From NCBI RefSeq assembly GCF_003711225.1, contig NZ_CP031030.1, positions 5,817,501 to 5,881,500 on the forward strand: a DNA stretch of 64,000 nucleotides, read 5' to 3'. This stretch comes from Runella sp. SP2 (GTDB lineage: Bacteria > Bacteroidota > Bacteroidia > Cytophagales > Spirosomataceae). Below are positions 53,555 through 63,092 of this stretch, piece after piece. A program made the position numbers and the translations under genes. The notes beneath the pieces are model-generated. The model saw only the letters and a program-made list of their open reading frames with translations, searched no databases and was not told the origin of the DNA. The first letter of the stretch is position 1; each line of letters starts with the position of its first letter.

Positions 53555-54826
53555 ATGTTACTGATTCGTTCTGTAAAAATTACCGATATTCGTTCGCCTT
53601 ACAATGGGCAAGTGAAAGATATTTTGGTCGAAAATGACCAAATTTCTCAGATTGCTGATCACATTGAGGCTCCTAACGCCCAAGTACTTGAAGGCGACAA
53701 CTGGCACCTTTCACCTGGTTGGGTGGATATGCGCGTTCATGCGTATGACCCAGGATATGAACACAAAGAAGACTTGCGTTCGGCGTGTGCAGCGGCGGCG
53801 GCGGGTGGTTTTACGGAAATAGCCGTCTTACCTAATTCAAAACCTGCCCTCGACTCAAAAGATACCCTTGTCTATGTAAAGCACAAGGCAAAAGGGCAAG
53901 CGGTGAATGTCCACCCGATTGGCGCGGTTACAAAAAGCTGTGAGGGGAAAGATTTTACCGAAATGATTGACCTGTCGAATGCAGGTGCGGTGGCATTTTC
54001 GGATGGTTCACACCCCATCTACAACACGCATATTTTGTTGAAATCGTTGCAGTACCTGCAACAGGTTGACCGAGTGTTGATGAACCGTCCCGAAGACTAC
54101 GATTTGACCGTGTTTGGTCAAATGAATGAAGGGGAAATGAGCACATTGCTTGGCATGAGGGGAATCCCGACCATTGCAGAAGAACTCATGGTCATGCGCG
54201 ACCTAAAAATGCTCGAATACATGGGTATTAAAAGTGAAGCTCCCCTCCTCCACTTCTCGACGATTTCGACGGCGACGACGGTTGAACTGATTCGGGCGGC
54301 GAAAGCTAAGGGGTATCCCGTGTCTTGCGACGTAGCAGCGCATCAAATTGCGTTTGACGATTCGGCCTTGTTGAATTTTGATACCAATTATAAAGTCAAC
54401 CCACCCTTTAGAGCGAAAGCTGATATTGAAGCGATTTGGGAAGGATTGGCCGATGGTACCATCGACGCCGTCGTGTCGGATCATAATCCCCAGGATGAAG
54501 AGTCTAAAAACCTAGAGTTTGACTTGGCAGAGTTTGGAATTACGGGATTAGAAACTGCTTTTGCATTGCTCAATACGCACAATAAACATGTATCGCTTCC
54601 TCAGTTAGTAGAAAAGTTGACGCATCAGCCACGTACTATTTTACGATTGCCTTCGGTGACCGTCTCAGAAGGAGAAGTGGCCAATTTTACCATTTTTAAC
54701 CCTGATTTGGAATGGATTTTTAAGGAAACACGTTCAAAATCAAAGAATTCACCATTTTTTGGAACCCAATTTAAAGGCAAAGCCGTCTATGTTATCAACC
54801 GTGGAATGGTGGAAAAATGTGGATAA
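53555..54826 (+). CDS. Dihydroorotase-family protein with degenerate metal site
   Basis: A 423-aa amidohydrolase of the PyrC class I type: SPGWVDMRVHAYDPGYEHKED, AVAFSDGSHP, LLHFSTIST and VVSDHNPQDEE. Compared with catalytic enzymes, the first His of the HxH metal pair is Arg60 (R-V-H62), and the HCED motif is NRPED, so two histidine ligands are missing, while LLH and SDH remain. This resembles the non-catalytic PyrC'-type paralogues. A structural or altered-specificity role is likelier than normal dihydroorotase activity. Starts a three-gene run with DUF4199 and the J-like protein. Confidence 0.8.
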   Translation: MLLIRSVKITDIRSPYNGQVKDILVENDQISQIADHIEAPNAQVLEGDNWHLSPGWVDMRVHAYDPGYEHKEDLRSACAAAAAGGFTEIAVLPNSKPALDSKDTLVYVKHKAKGQAVNVHPIGAVTKSCEGKDFTEMIDLSNAGAVAFSDGSHPIYNTHILLKSLQYLQQVDRVLMNRPEDYDLTVFGQMNEGEMSTLLGMRGIPTIAEELMVMRDLKMLEYMGIKSEAPLLHFSTISTATTVELIRAAKAKGYPVSCDVAAHQIAFDDSALLNFDTNYKVNPPFRAKADIEAIWEGLADGTIDAVVSDHNPQDEESKNLEFDLAEFGITGLETAFALLNTHNKHVSLPQLVEKLTHQPRTILRLPSVTVSEGEVANFTIFNPDLEWIFKETRSKSKNSPFFGTQFKGKAVYVINRGMVEKCG

Positions 54827-54838
54827 CTTTGTGGATAA
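54818..54838 (-). promoter_or_regulatory. Two perfect tandem DnaA boxes
   Basis: TGTGGATAA occurs at 54818-54826 and 54830-54838, 12 bp apart, over the stop of the dihydroorotase homologue and just before the DUF4199 start. A regulatory or titration site is possible; chance is not excluded. Confidence 0.5.
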
Positions 54839-54841
54839 CCT

Positions 54842-55390
54842 ATGCAAAGTGTGATTAACTTCTTCAATAAGCCATTGCTCAAGCTCCCGTTATTCTTCGG
54901 GGTGATTGCTGGTGTGGTTTGCTTTTTGTTCTTTTTGCTCGTTCAGAGCCTAGAAAAGTTCTCAAGCACAAGCCGAGCGCTCGACGTCGGTTTTTTTGCC
55001 ATTATCATTGCGGCGGCTACTTGGTATTACCGTAAGAAAGTCGGGCAAGGCTACCTACACATGTGGGAAGGAATCTCGATTGGCTACGTAGTGTGGATTA
55101 CGGGGGCGTTGGTCTGTGGATATTTATCCAGCTTGTACTTCTATTTTTCGCCCAAAGCTCTGACGCATTACCAAGGTATTTTGCGCCAATCGTTGTTGGT
55201 CAACAAAGCGGAAGCGATAAAAGTATGGGGTAATGAAAGTTTTCAGCAAAAACTGGCCGACATTGATAAACTTGAGCCTTCTAGTTTTATTTTTGATGAG
55301 TTTCGGTTTACCTTGATGCTCGTTGTGATGCCTATTTTATTGATTTCGTTGGTGCTTCGTAAACAACACCCCAACAGTTTGAGTCGTTAA
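54842..55390 (+). CDS. DUF4199 membrane protein
   Basis: A 182-aa protein with four predicted spans (about 15-38, 46-65, 75-100, 152-172) and a soluble loop (FSPKALTHYQGILRQSLLVN) between the third and fourth. This is the standard DUF4199 layout, found almost only in Bacteroidota. Function unknown. Starts 15 bp after the previous stop; same operon. Confidence 0.88.
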   Translation: MQSVINFFNKPLLKLPLFFGVIAGVVCFLFFLLVQSLEKFSSTSRALDVGFFAIIIAAATWYYRKKVGQGYLHMWEGISIGYVVWITGALVCGYLSSLYFYFSPKALTHYQGILRQSLLVNKAEAIKVWGNESFQQKLADIDKLEPSSFIFDEFRFTLMLVVMPILLISLVLRKQHPNSLSR

Positions 55391-55417
55391 AAATTTATCC
55401 CATTACTCCCTTGACTG

Positions 55418-56542
55418 ATGGCAAAGATTATCCAAATCACCAAAGAGAAAGCCGAACAATCAAAAGTTCAGAAGGAATTTAACCGTCTCATCAAAAAGAT
55501 AGAAAAGCTGGAACAAGAGATTGCCGAGTACCGTGCTGGGGTGGATGAAGTAAATCAACGTCTTCAAGTCGCATTGACTCCCGTTCGGAAAGAATATTAT
55601 GTTCAGAAAGCGGAATTGGTGAAGTGTTTTGACCGCGCGCACGACTCTGGTTATTTCAAAAAAAGGGAACAGAAAAAACTTACGTACCTCATTTGCGAAC
55701 TTGCGCACGATGTGATTGAATACGGAGGCATGGAGGAGTTGATTCCGATTTACGATAAATACAACGAGACATCGTACGAAGAAGAAAACGAACAAGCCAA
55801 CGAACAAGCGGCCGAACAGCTAAAAGGAATTTTTTCAATGTTTGGCATCGAATTGGATGATGATGTAGATATGAAAAATCCTGAAGTTTTTCAGGAGCAG
55901 ATGGCAAAAAAACTAGCAGAAAAGCAAGAAGAATACGATTCAGAGCAGCGCCAAGCAGAAGAACGAAAAGCTAAACGTCCGAAGAGTAAAAAGCAGCAAG
56001 AAAAAGAAGAGAAAAAAGAGTTGGAAGCCCGCAACATTACTAAATCGGTGCGGACTATTTACATGGATTTGGTCAAAGCTTTTCACCCTGACCGTGAGCC
56101 TAATGAAGAAGAACGTGAGCGCAAAACGCAAATCATGCAGCGCGTGACGGAAGCCTACGAAAAAAATGATTTATTGGGGCTGTTGCGTTTGCAGTTGGAG
56201 TTTGACAGAATCGACCAAAACCACATTGAAAATATAGCCGAAAGCCACCTCAAAAATTATAATAAACTCTTGCGCGAGCAGGCCGAAGAGCTAAGTTATG
56301 AGCTAGAAAATATGGTTTCGCAGGTTGCTCAAATGAGCGGTAAGCCTGACTACATTGTGAGCAATATCCACCGACTCCGCCTTTCGCTTGAGCAGGACAT
56401 TAAAGAATTTAAAAGTGCGGCTGCCAGTATTAAAAATGACGTAAAAGCGTTTGGAAGTCAGTTGGTTTTGAAAGAGTTTTTGAAAAGCTATAAAATTCCT
56501 AAAGCAGAGAAAGATATGGATTTTTTTGAAGGGATTTTTTAA
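55418..56542 (+). CDS. J-domain-like coiled-coil protein
   Basis: 374 aa. Long charged coiled-coil at 1-60 and 160-205 (EERKAKRPKSKKQQEKEEKK). A J-domain-like segment TIYMDLVKAFHPDREPNEEE carries the HPD motif at 223-225, followed by a helix (RVTEAYEKND). A helical C-terminus follows. HPD is needed for Hsp70 activation, so a DnaK co-chaperone role is plausible, but flanking helices are shortened. Follows DUF4199 by 27 bp. Cytoplasmic. Confidence 0.75.
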   Translation: MAKIIQITKEKAEQSKVQKEFNRLIKKIEKLEQEIAEYRAGVDEVNQRLQVALTPVRKEYYVQKAELVKCFDRAHDSGYFKKREQKKLTYLICELAHDVIEYGGMEELIPIYDKYNETSYEEENEQANEQAAEQLKGIFSMFGIELDDDVDMKNPEVFQEQMAKKLAEKQEEYDSEQRQAEERKAKRPKSKKQQEKEEKKELEARNITKSVRTIYMDLVKAFHPDREPNEEERERKTQIMQRVTEAYEKNDLLGLLRLQLEFDRIDQNHIENIAESHLKNYNKLLREQAEELSYELENMVSQVAQMSGKPDYIVSNIHRLRLSLEQDIKEFKSAAASIKNDVKAFGSQLVLKEFLKSYKIPKAEKDMDFFEGIF

Positions 56543-56563
56543 CGAACATCACCAAAAATTGTT

Positions 56564-56571
56564 TAGTTTTG
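56564..56571 (+). promoter_or_regulatory. Candidate -7 element for the DUF4920 gene
   Basis: TAGTTTTG matches TAnnTTTG 46 bp before the start codon; a matching -33 TTTG is not clear. Confidence 0.35.
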
Positions 56572-56617
56572 AAGAAAATTTGTCATTTCATCAATTGTTT
56601 TATTGACTAGAATTACC

Positions 56618-57070
56618 ATGAAAAAAGTACTCTTAACAACCTTGTTTGCCGTGTTTGCTTTGGGAGCATTTGCGCAAAGTGATAGCTATTTTGGCGAAAA
56701 AATCAGCGATAAAGGAGCCGTGGCGGCTACTGAACTTCCTAAAAAAATGGGAAGTAAAGAAAAAATGACGGCCAAAGTAACTGGGACGGTGGAGTCGGTG
56801 TGCCAAGCAAAAGGCTGCTGGATGAAAGTAAAAACGACCGACGGACAAACCATGCGCGTGTCGTTCAAAGACTATGGTTTTTTTGTGCCTAAAGACATTG
56901 CGGGCAAAACCGTTGTGATTGACGGTGAAGCTAAAATGAAGACTACTTCCGTAGCTGAATTACAACACTACGCCGAAGATGCAGGTAAAAGCAAAGAAGA
57001 AATTGCTAAAATCACTGAACCTAAGCGCGAATTGACATTCGTAGCAGATGGGGTTATCGTGAAAAAATAA
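56618..57070 (+). CDS. DUF4920 family exported protein
   Basis: 150 aa from the ATG at 56618 (an ATG five codons upstream lacks a signal peptide lead). Signal MKKVLLTTLFAVFALGAFAQ. The mature OB-fold-like domain has KVTGTVESVCQAKGCWMKVK with a Cys pair near residue 70 and MRVSFKDYGFFVP. Family members occur near metal and copper genes; function unknown. Followed by a strong terminator. Confidence 0.85.
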   Translation: MKKVLLTTLFAVFALGAFAQSDSYFGEKISDKGAVAATELPKKMGSKEKMTAKVTGTVESVCQAKGCWMKVKTTDGQTMRVSFKDYGFFVPKDIAGKTVVIDGEAKMKTTSVAELQHYAEDAGKSKEEIAKITEPKRELTFVADGVIVKK

Positions 57071-57087
57071 TAAACCAGATTACCAAG

Positions 57088-57129
57088 AGCGGTCAGTCGG
57101 CTAACCACCGACCGACCGCTTTTTATTTG
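57088..57129 (+). terminator. Terminator of the DUF4920 gene
   Basis: agcggtc and gaccgct arms with an inner agtcgg/ccgac stem, followed by tttttattt. Confidence 0.85.
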
Positions 57130-57137
57130 TACTTTTG
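57130..57137 (+). promoter_or_regulatory. Candidate -7 element for prfB
   Basis: TACTTTTG matches TAnnTTTG, 32 bp before the prfB start. It directly follows the preceding terminator; no clear -33. Confidence 0.4.
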
Positions 57138-57169
57138 CAATCCATTTAACTTTTGAAATAAATAATTCA

Positions 57170-58247
57170 ATGACCACAGAACAGTTGAAAGACTTGAAAG
57201 CCCGCGTTTCGGCTTTGAGGGGGTATCTTTGACTACGATACTAAAAAAGAACGATTAACCGAATTAGAACAAATTCAGAACCAACCTGAATTTTGGAACG
57301 ACAACACCAAGGCCGAACAAACCATGAAGGAGGTTCGGGGCTTGAAAGGATGGACCGAAGGGTACGAATCCGTAGAAGGACGCCTTGGTGACTTGGAAAC
57401 GCTTCAAGAGTTTTTCGAGTTAGGCGAAGCCACCGAAACGGAGGTTGAAGCCGAATACCAAGCCTTATTGAAGGTGTTGGAAGAGGTCGAGCTTAAAAAA
57501 ATGCTCTCCAACGAAGAAGATCAGCTCAATGCCGTCCTCGAAATTAACTCGGGTGCAGGTGGTACTGAAAGCCAAGATTGGGCAGATATGCTGTATCGGA
57601 TGTACGTGCGCTGGGCCGAAAAACACGGCTACAAAGTAACCCAAATCGACTACCAAGAGGGAGACGGAGCGGGGATTAAATCGGCGTCCATTCAGATAGA
57701 TGGGCCACAAGCCTATGGTTATTTGCAATCAGAAAACGGCGTTCACCGTTTGGTGCGTATTTCGCCGTTTGATTCCAACGCCCGCCGCCACACTTCGTTT
57801 GCTTCGGTGTATGCGTATCCGTTGATTGACGACAGCATCGAAATCGAAGTAAACCCTGCGGATATTGAATGGGATACGTATCGTTCAGGAGGCGCTGGTG
57901 GACAGAACGTCAACAAAGTGGAAACGGCCGTTCGGCTTCGTCACAAACCTTCGGGCTTGATGATTGAGTGTCAACAAGAACGGAGTCAGCACCTCAACCG
58001 CGATTTGGCCATGCGATTGTTGAAATCGAAATTGTACCAGATTGAGGTTGAAAAACGAAACGCTGCCCGCGCCGAGGTGGAAGCTTCTAAAAAGAAAATC
58101 GAGTGGGGTTCTCAGATTCGTAACTACGTTATGCACCCTTACAAATTGGTAAAAGACGTCCGAACAGGCGTAGAAACCTCTGATGTTCAGGGTGTAATGG
58201 ATGGCGACTTGGACGAGTTTATCAAAGCCTATTTGATGTTGCAGTAG
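57170..58247 (+). CDS. prfB: Peptide chain release factor 2 (programmed +1 frameshift)
   Basis: Starts at ATG 57170 and reads [20 protein letters not shown], then an in-frame TGA (57230-57232). A +1 shift at CTT TGA C (57227-57233) resumes the frame at GAC 57231 ([14 protein letters not shown]), giving about 358 aa. The Shine-Dalgarno-like AGGGGG (57218-57223) three bases before CTT is the known stimulator. The body has the RF2 core and GGQ motif in [19 protein letters not shown]. Releases peptides at UGA and UAA and is autoregulated by its own UGA. Confidence 0.97.
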
Positions 58248-58268
58248 TGGAGTAGTTACTCGGAATAG

Positions 58269-58307
58269 CACAGAAAAGCCCTGATGATGAGTCAGGGCTT
58301 TTCTGTG
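58269..58307. terminator. Two-way terminator between prfB and susD
   Basis: cacagaaaagccctga (58269-58284) pairs with tcagggcttttctgtg (58292-58307); 16-bp stem, 7-nt loop, between convergent genes. Confidence 0.88.
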
Positions 58308-58340
58308 TAGAGGGTTGCTCACAACCCGACGACTCTCCCA

Positions 58341-59666
58341 CTAAATAGCAGGGTCGGCAGGCGTGTTGGCGCGGTTATTATCTTTCTCAATCAACGGATA
58401 TGGATAAAACGTGCGGGTGCGCTCTACTTGCGAAGCGGCATTGCCCGCCACAGGAGCCAAACGATTAAAACGACGGCTATCTTCCAATTTTAATCCCGAT
58501 AAAAACAACTCAATACAACGCTGACGGTAGATTTCGGTCAGTAGTGCATCGGCGGTGTTTGCTCCTGAATAAGCAGGAAGCCCCGCTCCTATTCCCCACG
58601 CATCGGTTGTTTTGGTTAAAACAGCATTCAAAGCCGTAGTTGCGCCTACCAAATCGTTGGTACGGGCACTTGCTTCGGCTCTAATCAACTGAATTTCACC
58701 TGGTAAATACACAGGAATCGCGGCATTGTTGGCAGTAAAGAAACTGGCACGGCCTAAGTTAATACCTCCACTAGCAACCCCCGCTGGATTTGACAAGTAA
58801 AATGCCAAGCGCTTGTCGGCAGCAATAGGGCGAAGCGCTTCGGGTAAACCTAGCGTGGCGTTGACAGGCTCAGTCACGTTACGGTTCCCAAAGGTGTTGA
58901 AGAATAAGGGGTTCTGAGTGGCATCGTCAAAGTTAAATGACGATTTTTTGGTCAAATCTACCCTGTTTGCTGCGGCCAAGGCTTTTGCATTGTCGCCTAC
59001 CATGAGGCTATAACGTGCAATCAACGCTTGAATGGTATTGGCCAAGTCTATCCCCGCCACAATCCGTGTAGTGAAAGTAGAAGAAACGGGCGTAGCAGTA
59101 AGCGTAGTAGCGGCGGTTTCGAGTGTGCGAATGGCTTCTTTTAAGGCTTCATCCCGCGTCACAAACACTGCATTATCGCCTGTGGCAACGGGGAGCTTTT
59201 CCCAGAATTGAGCGATAGTTCCCAACGCCAGTGCCCTAAAAATAGAAGCGTAGGCCGTAATGCCACTTTTGGTACCTGCATCTCCAGCGACCGTAGCTAC
59301 GCTTTTTAAAACAAGGTCGGCATTGGCTTTTACCAATTGATTTTGTGCCCAAAGGTTACGCAAAATACCGTTGTTGGGCGTAACGTTGGCACCGCCAATC
59401 CGAAGCTGCTCCTCGTCGCCGTTACCCGCATTCAGCACCGTAAGTTCTTTGGTGGTAAGCCCACTTGCCGTAATGGCAGTGTAAAGAACCCCCGCGCGGG
59501 TGCTTGAGTAGCGGTATTGGAGCCCGTTGCAGAGGGTAATGAGCCCATTGATGTCGGTTGTTACTTGGGTTTCGCTGGCGGCGCTTGGGTTGAGGTATTC
59601 TTGGTCGCAGGAAGTGGCCGTCAGCATTGTCCCCGCCAAAAGTGTATATAAAATCGTCTTTTTCAT
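58341..59666 (-). CDS. RagB/SusD-family nutrient-binding lipoprotein
   Basis: 441 aa, with a lipoprotein signal (MKKTILYTLLAGTMLTATSCDQEYL, lipidated Cys about 20) followed by the helical SusD core and the C-terminal RCIELFLSGLKLEDSRRFNRL motif. It is shorter than usual (about 500-550 aa), so a divergent member. It caps the SusC pore on the cell surface and captures substrate. It lies 18 bp downstream of susC. Confidence 0.92.
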   Translation of the reverse strand: MKKTILYTLLAGTMLTATSCDQEYLNPSAASETQVTTDINGLITLCNGLQYRYSSTRAGVLYTAITASGLTTKELTVLNAGNGDEEQLRIGGANVTPNNGILRNLWAQNQLVKANADLVLKSVATVAGDAGTKSGITAYASIFRALALGTIAQFWEKLPVATGDNAVFVTRDEALKEAIRTLETAATTLTATPVSSTFTTRIVAGIDLANTIQALIARYSLMVGDNAKALAAANRVDLTKKSSFNFDDATQNPLFFNTFGNRNVTEPVNATLGLPEALRPIAADKRLAFYLSNPAGVASGGINLGRASFFTANNAAIPVYLPGEIQLIRAEASARTNDLVGATTALNAVLTKTTDAWGIGAGLPAYSGANTADALLTEIYRQRCIELFLSGLKLEDSRRFNRLAPVAGNAASQVERTRTFYPYPLIEKDNNRANTPADPAI

Positions 59667-59684
59667 TGGATTACAGGTTTCACG

Positions 59685-62600
59685 TTAGAAAGATAAGTTC
59701 AACTGGAGCTGGTACGTGCGTGGAATGGGGACGTTACCGAAGTCCACCCCGCGCAAAATGTCGCTGTTGTTACCTGCGTTTGTTTCAGGGTCAAAACCGT
59801 TGTATTTATCCCACGAAATCAAGTTACGACCCACGAGAGAAACACTCCAATTGCTGATTCCTTTGAATTTAGGAAGCTGATACGTAAGGGCTAATTCGCG
59901 TAATTTGGTAAAACCACCTTCATCGACGCGGTATTCTTCGATGTTGACTAATGAGAACACATAGCCACGTGGTAGTGTACCCAACATTTCGGCTTCGGCA
60001 ATGTCGCCAATTCCTACGTTGTTGCGCGTACGCTTGTCAGCATTGAACACTTGGAAACCTTGAACGGCATCCAACAAGAAACGAAAACCAAGTTTTTTGT
60101 ACGTCAAATTACCACTGAATGAGCCAGTCCATTTTGGGTTGGGATTGCCAATCACGGTACGAACAAATGCCCCCGAAGGTTGTCCATCAGCAGCTCGGCT
60201 AATGGTATATTTAGTAGGGTCGTTAGCATCTTGTGTTCCACGTTCGCGTTGAGGAAGGTTTTGCGACGTCAGGAGTAAACTTCCATCTGCATTTCTAGCA
60301 TAAGGGAAACCATAGAAAACGCTCGCAGGTTGACCTTCAATCAAGAATACTGGCGCGCCTGCTGAGTTGCCGATGGTCAGTGTTGAAACCAACGGATTCC
60401 CTTGGTCAATGTCTAATACTTTGTTACGGTTTTGGTTGTAAAGAACGGTGAAATCGGCCGAGAAGTCTTTTTTCTTTACTGCTAAGGCGTTGAGGCTGAT
60501 TTCAAAACCTTTGTTTTCCATCGTTCCTACGTTGTTCACAATTCCCGTTCCACCCGTAGAAGGAGCCAATTCGCGGTTGACAACCAAGTCTTTGATTTGT
60601 TGGTTATAGACCGAAATTCCCAAATTGAGTCGGCTTTTTAAGAAAGAAAGGTCGGCTCCCACTTCGATTTCGTCCATGCGTTCAGGACGAACGCGAGGGT
60701 TGGCCAAGGTAGCGCCAGGAATGATGGTGTTTTTGCCAAGGAAAGGAACAGGGCTAAACTGCCAGAAACGGCTGTAACTTCCAATTCCCGTCAAGTTACC
60801 CGCTTGTCCGTAGGACGCACGTACTTTAAAACCGTCCCAAATGTTGGCCAAGCTGCTATTTTTCCAAATATCAAGGTCTGAAACCACAAAACTACCGCTC
60901 AATTTAGGATAGGTTTGGTTGGTTTCGCTCGGAGAAAACTTCGACGAACGGTCGCGACGAACGGCAGCCGTAACGAAGGCTAAGTTTTTGTAACCCAAGG
61001 TCGCTTGTACAAAAAATCCACTCAAATTGTAACGGTCGAGGCCATAACCTGCCGTAACGGTCGTACTTGCCGTACCGCTTACGGTTTCGATGAAAGGCGC
61101 GGTGTTCAAACCACTGGCACGGGTAAAATCCGACTGGTAGAACTGGTAGTTGAAACCAGCAGCGGCGTTTAATTTGAGTGAACTGCTAAGTTCGGTTTCG
61201 TAGGTAGCGTTGATGTCGCTGTTAAACTGCGTGACGTTGTTGTTGGCGTTGGCCGCAAAACCATCGGGATAACGCTCCGCAGGAAGCCCCGCCACGGCTT
61301 GGTAAGGGTACGGCGGAATGTAGTTTTTACCCAATTGCCCGTACGTGTCCACCCCAACAACCCAGTCGATGCCAAGACCTTTGATAGGCGTAAGGTTCAA
61401 TTGAGCATCAGCAATGGTGCGGCTGACGGCCTGCGTAAACTTCATGGTTTCCACGGTTGTGAGTGGGTTGACGCGGGTAGGCTCAACCGCCAACAAGTTG
61501 CCTGCGGCGTCGCGCTGGGTGATGTCGTAGATGTTGTTGGTGATAGTTACCGAGTTTATCGGGCTATAAAACACGTTTCCGTTGGCTTTTTCGTTGGAAA
61601 AGCTATTTGAATAATTCAAGCCCGCCGATAGTTTTGCCCAATTGTTAAGACGTTGGTCAACGCGCGCCCGCAAACTCGCCCGCCGAAAATCGACGCCCTT
61701 GACAATCCCTTCGTTTTTCATGTAAGAAGCCGACACAAAATACTGCGTACGGTCAGTTCCGCCCGAAATCGAAAGCGTATTGTCGTTGCCAAAACCCGTA
61801 CGGAAGATTTGGTCGAAATAATTGTAGCGAGTTACGTCCACTAGGTTAGAGGCCAACAAAGAAGTGGCTCCATCGCGAACGATGCCCGTAGTCGTCATGG
61901 TAGGGTTGGCGGCACTTTGAGCTGCGCTAATTACCCCGATGGTGTGAAGACGCAAGTCTTTGAAACCAAATTGTTTACCCAAGGTAGAAATGAAAACGCC
62001 TTTGCGAAGCTCGTTGGAAGAAAAACTGGTCGTAAAGTTGATTTTTGGCGCGCCCGATTTCCCGCGTTTGGTCGTGATAATAACCACCCCGTTGGCAGCT
62101 CGTGAACCGTATTGAGCGGCGGCGGCGGCACCGTTGATAACGTTTAAAGACTCAATGTCACTGGGGTTAATATCGGCCAAACGGTTGGTACCGAGCGCAG
62201 TACTTGGCGCTTGGTTGCCGAGCGAAAGGGCCAACTGAGAAGCAGGCGACGTTTCGTTGTTAATGATTACACCGTCAATGACATACAGCGGGTCAGAACT
62301 TCCTTGAATGGATTTTACCCCGCGCAAACGCACCGTAATCCCTCCTGCGGGGTCGCCTGAGTTTTGGGTGATTTGTGCACCTGGGATTTTCCCTTGCAGG
62401 GCGCTCACGAGGTTGGGTGAGCCTGTTTTTTCAAGGTTATCCGCCTTAATGGTCGTAATTGCGTTACCGAGTTGTCGGCGCTCGGCCCGAATGGTAGAAC
62501 CCGTCACGACGACTTCGTCGAGGTTCATTTGGTCTTCTCGAAGCGAAACATTGACAATCGACTGGCTCGAAGAAACCTCCCGTGTAACTGTGCTGTAGCC

Positions 62601-62816
62601 TACCGCGCTGAACGTGATTTTGACATTACCACTTACATTAAGCGAAAAATCTCCTTCTACATTGGCAGTTGTCCCGAGCGAAGTTCCTGCTACTTGTACC
62701 GTAGCGCCAGGGATTGGCTGACCATTGTTGTCAGTTACTTTCCCTTTGACGGCGTACGATTGGGCCCATCCATTGAGCGAAAAACAAATCGCTACAATTG
62801 CCACAATCGTCCGCAT
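59685..62816 (-). CDS. SusC/RagA-family TonB-linked outer-membrane protein
   Basis: 1043 aa from the ATG at 62816 (signal MRTIVAIVAICFSLNGWAQ); an ATG at 62870 would add 18 residues. Carboxypeptidase-like domain (VKGKVTDNNGQPIPGATVQV), TonB box LDEVVVTGS, plug with VIDGVIINNE and NGVVIITTKRGKSG, then the beta-barrel ending in YQLQLNLSF. Imports oligosaccharide or other large nutrients together with SusD. No polysaccharide-lyase or glycosidase gene of a PUL is nearby, so the substrate is unknown. Divergent from a DeoR-type regulator. Confidence 0.95.
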   Translation of the reverse strand: MRTIVAIVAICFSLNGWAQSYAVKGKVTDNNGQPIPGATVQVAGTSLGTTANVEGDFSLNVSGNVKITFSAVGYSTVTREVSSSQSIVNVSLREDQMNLDEVVVTGSTIRAERRQLGNAITTIKADNLEKTGSPNLVSALQGKIPGAQITQNSGDPAGGITVRLRGVKSIQGSSDPLYVIDGVIINNETSPASQLALSLGNQAPSTALGTNRLADINPSDIESLNVINGAAAAAQYGSRAANGVVIITTKRGKSGAPKINFTTSFSSNELRKGVFISTLGKQFGFKDLRLHTIGVISAAQSAANPTMTTTGIVRDGATSLLASNLVDVTRYNYFDQIFRTGFGNDNTLSISGGTDRTQYFVSASYMKNEGIVKGVDFRRASLRARVDQRLNNWAKLSAGLNYSNSFSNEKANGNVFYSPINSVTITNNIYDITQRDAAGNLLAVEPTRVNPLTTVETMKFTQAVSRTIADAQLNLTPIKGLGIDWVVGVDTYGQLGKNYIPPYPYQAVAGLPAERYPDGFAANANNNVTQFNSDINATYETELSSSLKLNAAAGFNYQFYQSDFTRASGLNTAPFIETVSGTASTTVTAGYGLDRYNLSGFFVQATLGYKNLAFVTAAVRRDRSSKFSPSETNQTYPKLSGSFVVSDLDIWKNSSLANIWDGFKVRASYGQAGNLTGIGSYSRFWQFSPVPFLGKNTIIPGATLANPRVRPERMDEIEVGADLSFLKSRLNLGISVYNQQIKDLVVNRELAPSTGGTGIVNNVGTMENKGFEISLNALAVKKKDFSADFTVLYNQNRNKVLDIDQGNPLVSTLTIGNSAGAPVFLIEGQPASVFYGFPYARNADGSLLLTSQNLPQRERGTQDANDPTKYTISRAADGQPSGAFVRTVIGNPNPKWTGSFSGNLTYKKLGFRFLLDAVQGFQVFNADKRTRNNVGIGDIAEAEMLGTLPRGYVFSLVNIEEYRVDEGGFTKLRELALTYQLPKFKGISNWSVSLVGRNLISWDKYNGFDPETNAGNNSDILRGVDFGNVPIPRTYQLQLNLSF

Positions 62817-63092
62817 GAGTTCAGAACGAAAACGGTTCTGAATGATTTGGCCGTAATTGTTGTGAAGCATAAGTTATTAATTAAATGTTTATTTTTAAAA
62901 TCGGCATAAAACCGCAATAAATAAACAATAAAAACAGCAAACTCCGTCATTTGTTTGGTGAAAAATATTTGTATCAGTAGAATAAAATGAAAAAATTTTA
63001 AGATTTTGGCGAAAATTTGAGCTGAATCAAAAAATGTCTCTAATTTTATTGCAACTTTTTGCGGATTTGATTTTATATTTTTTTGAACCATT

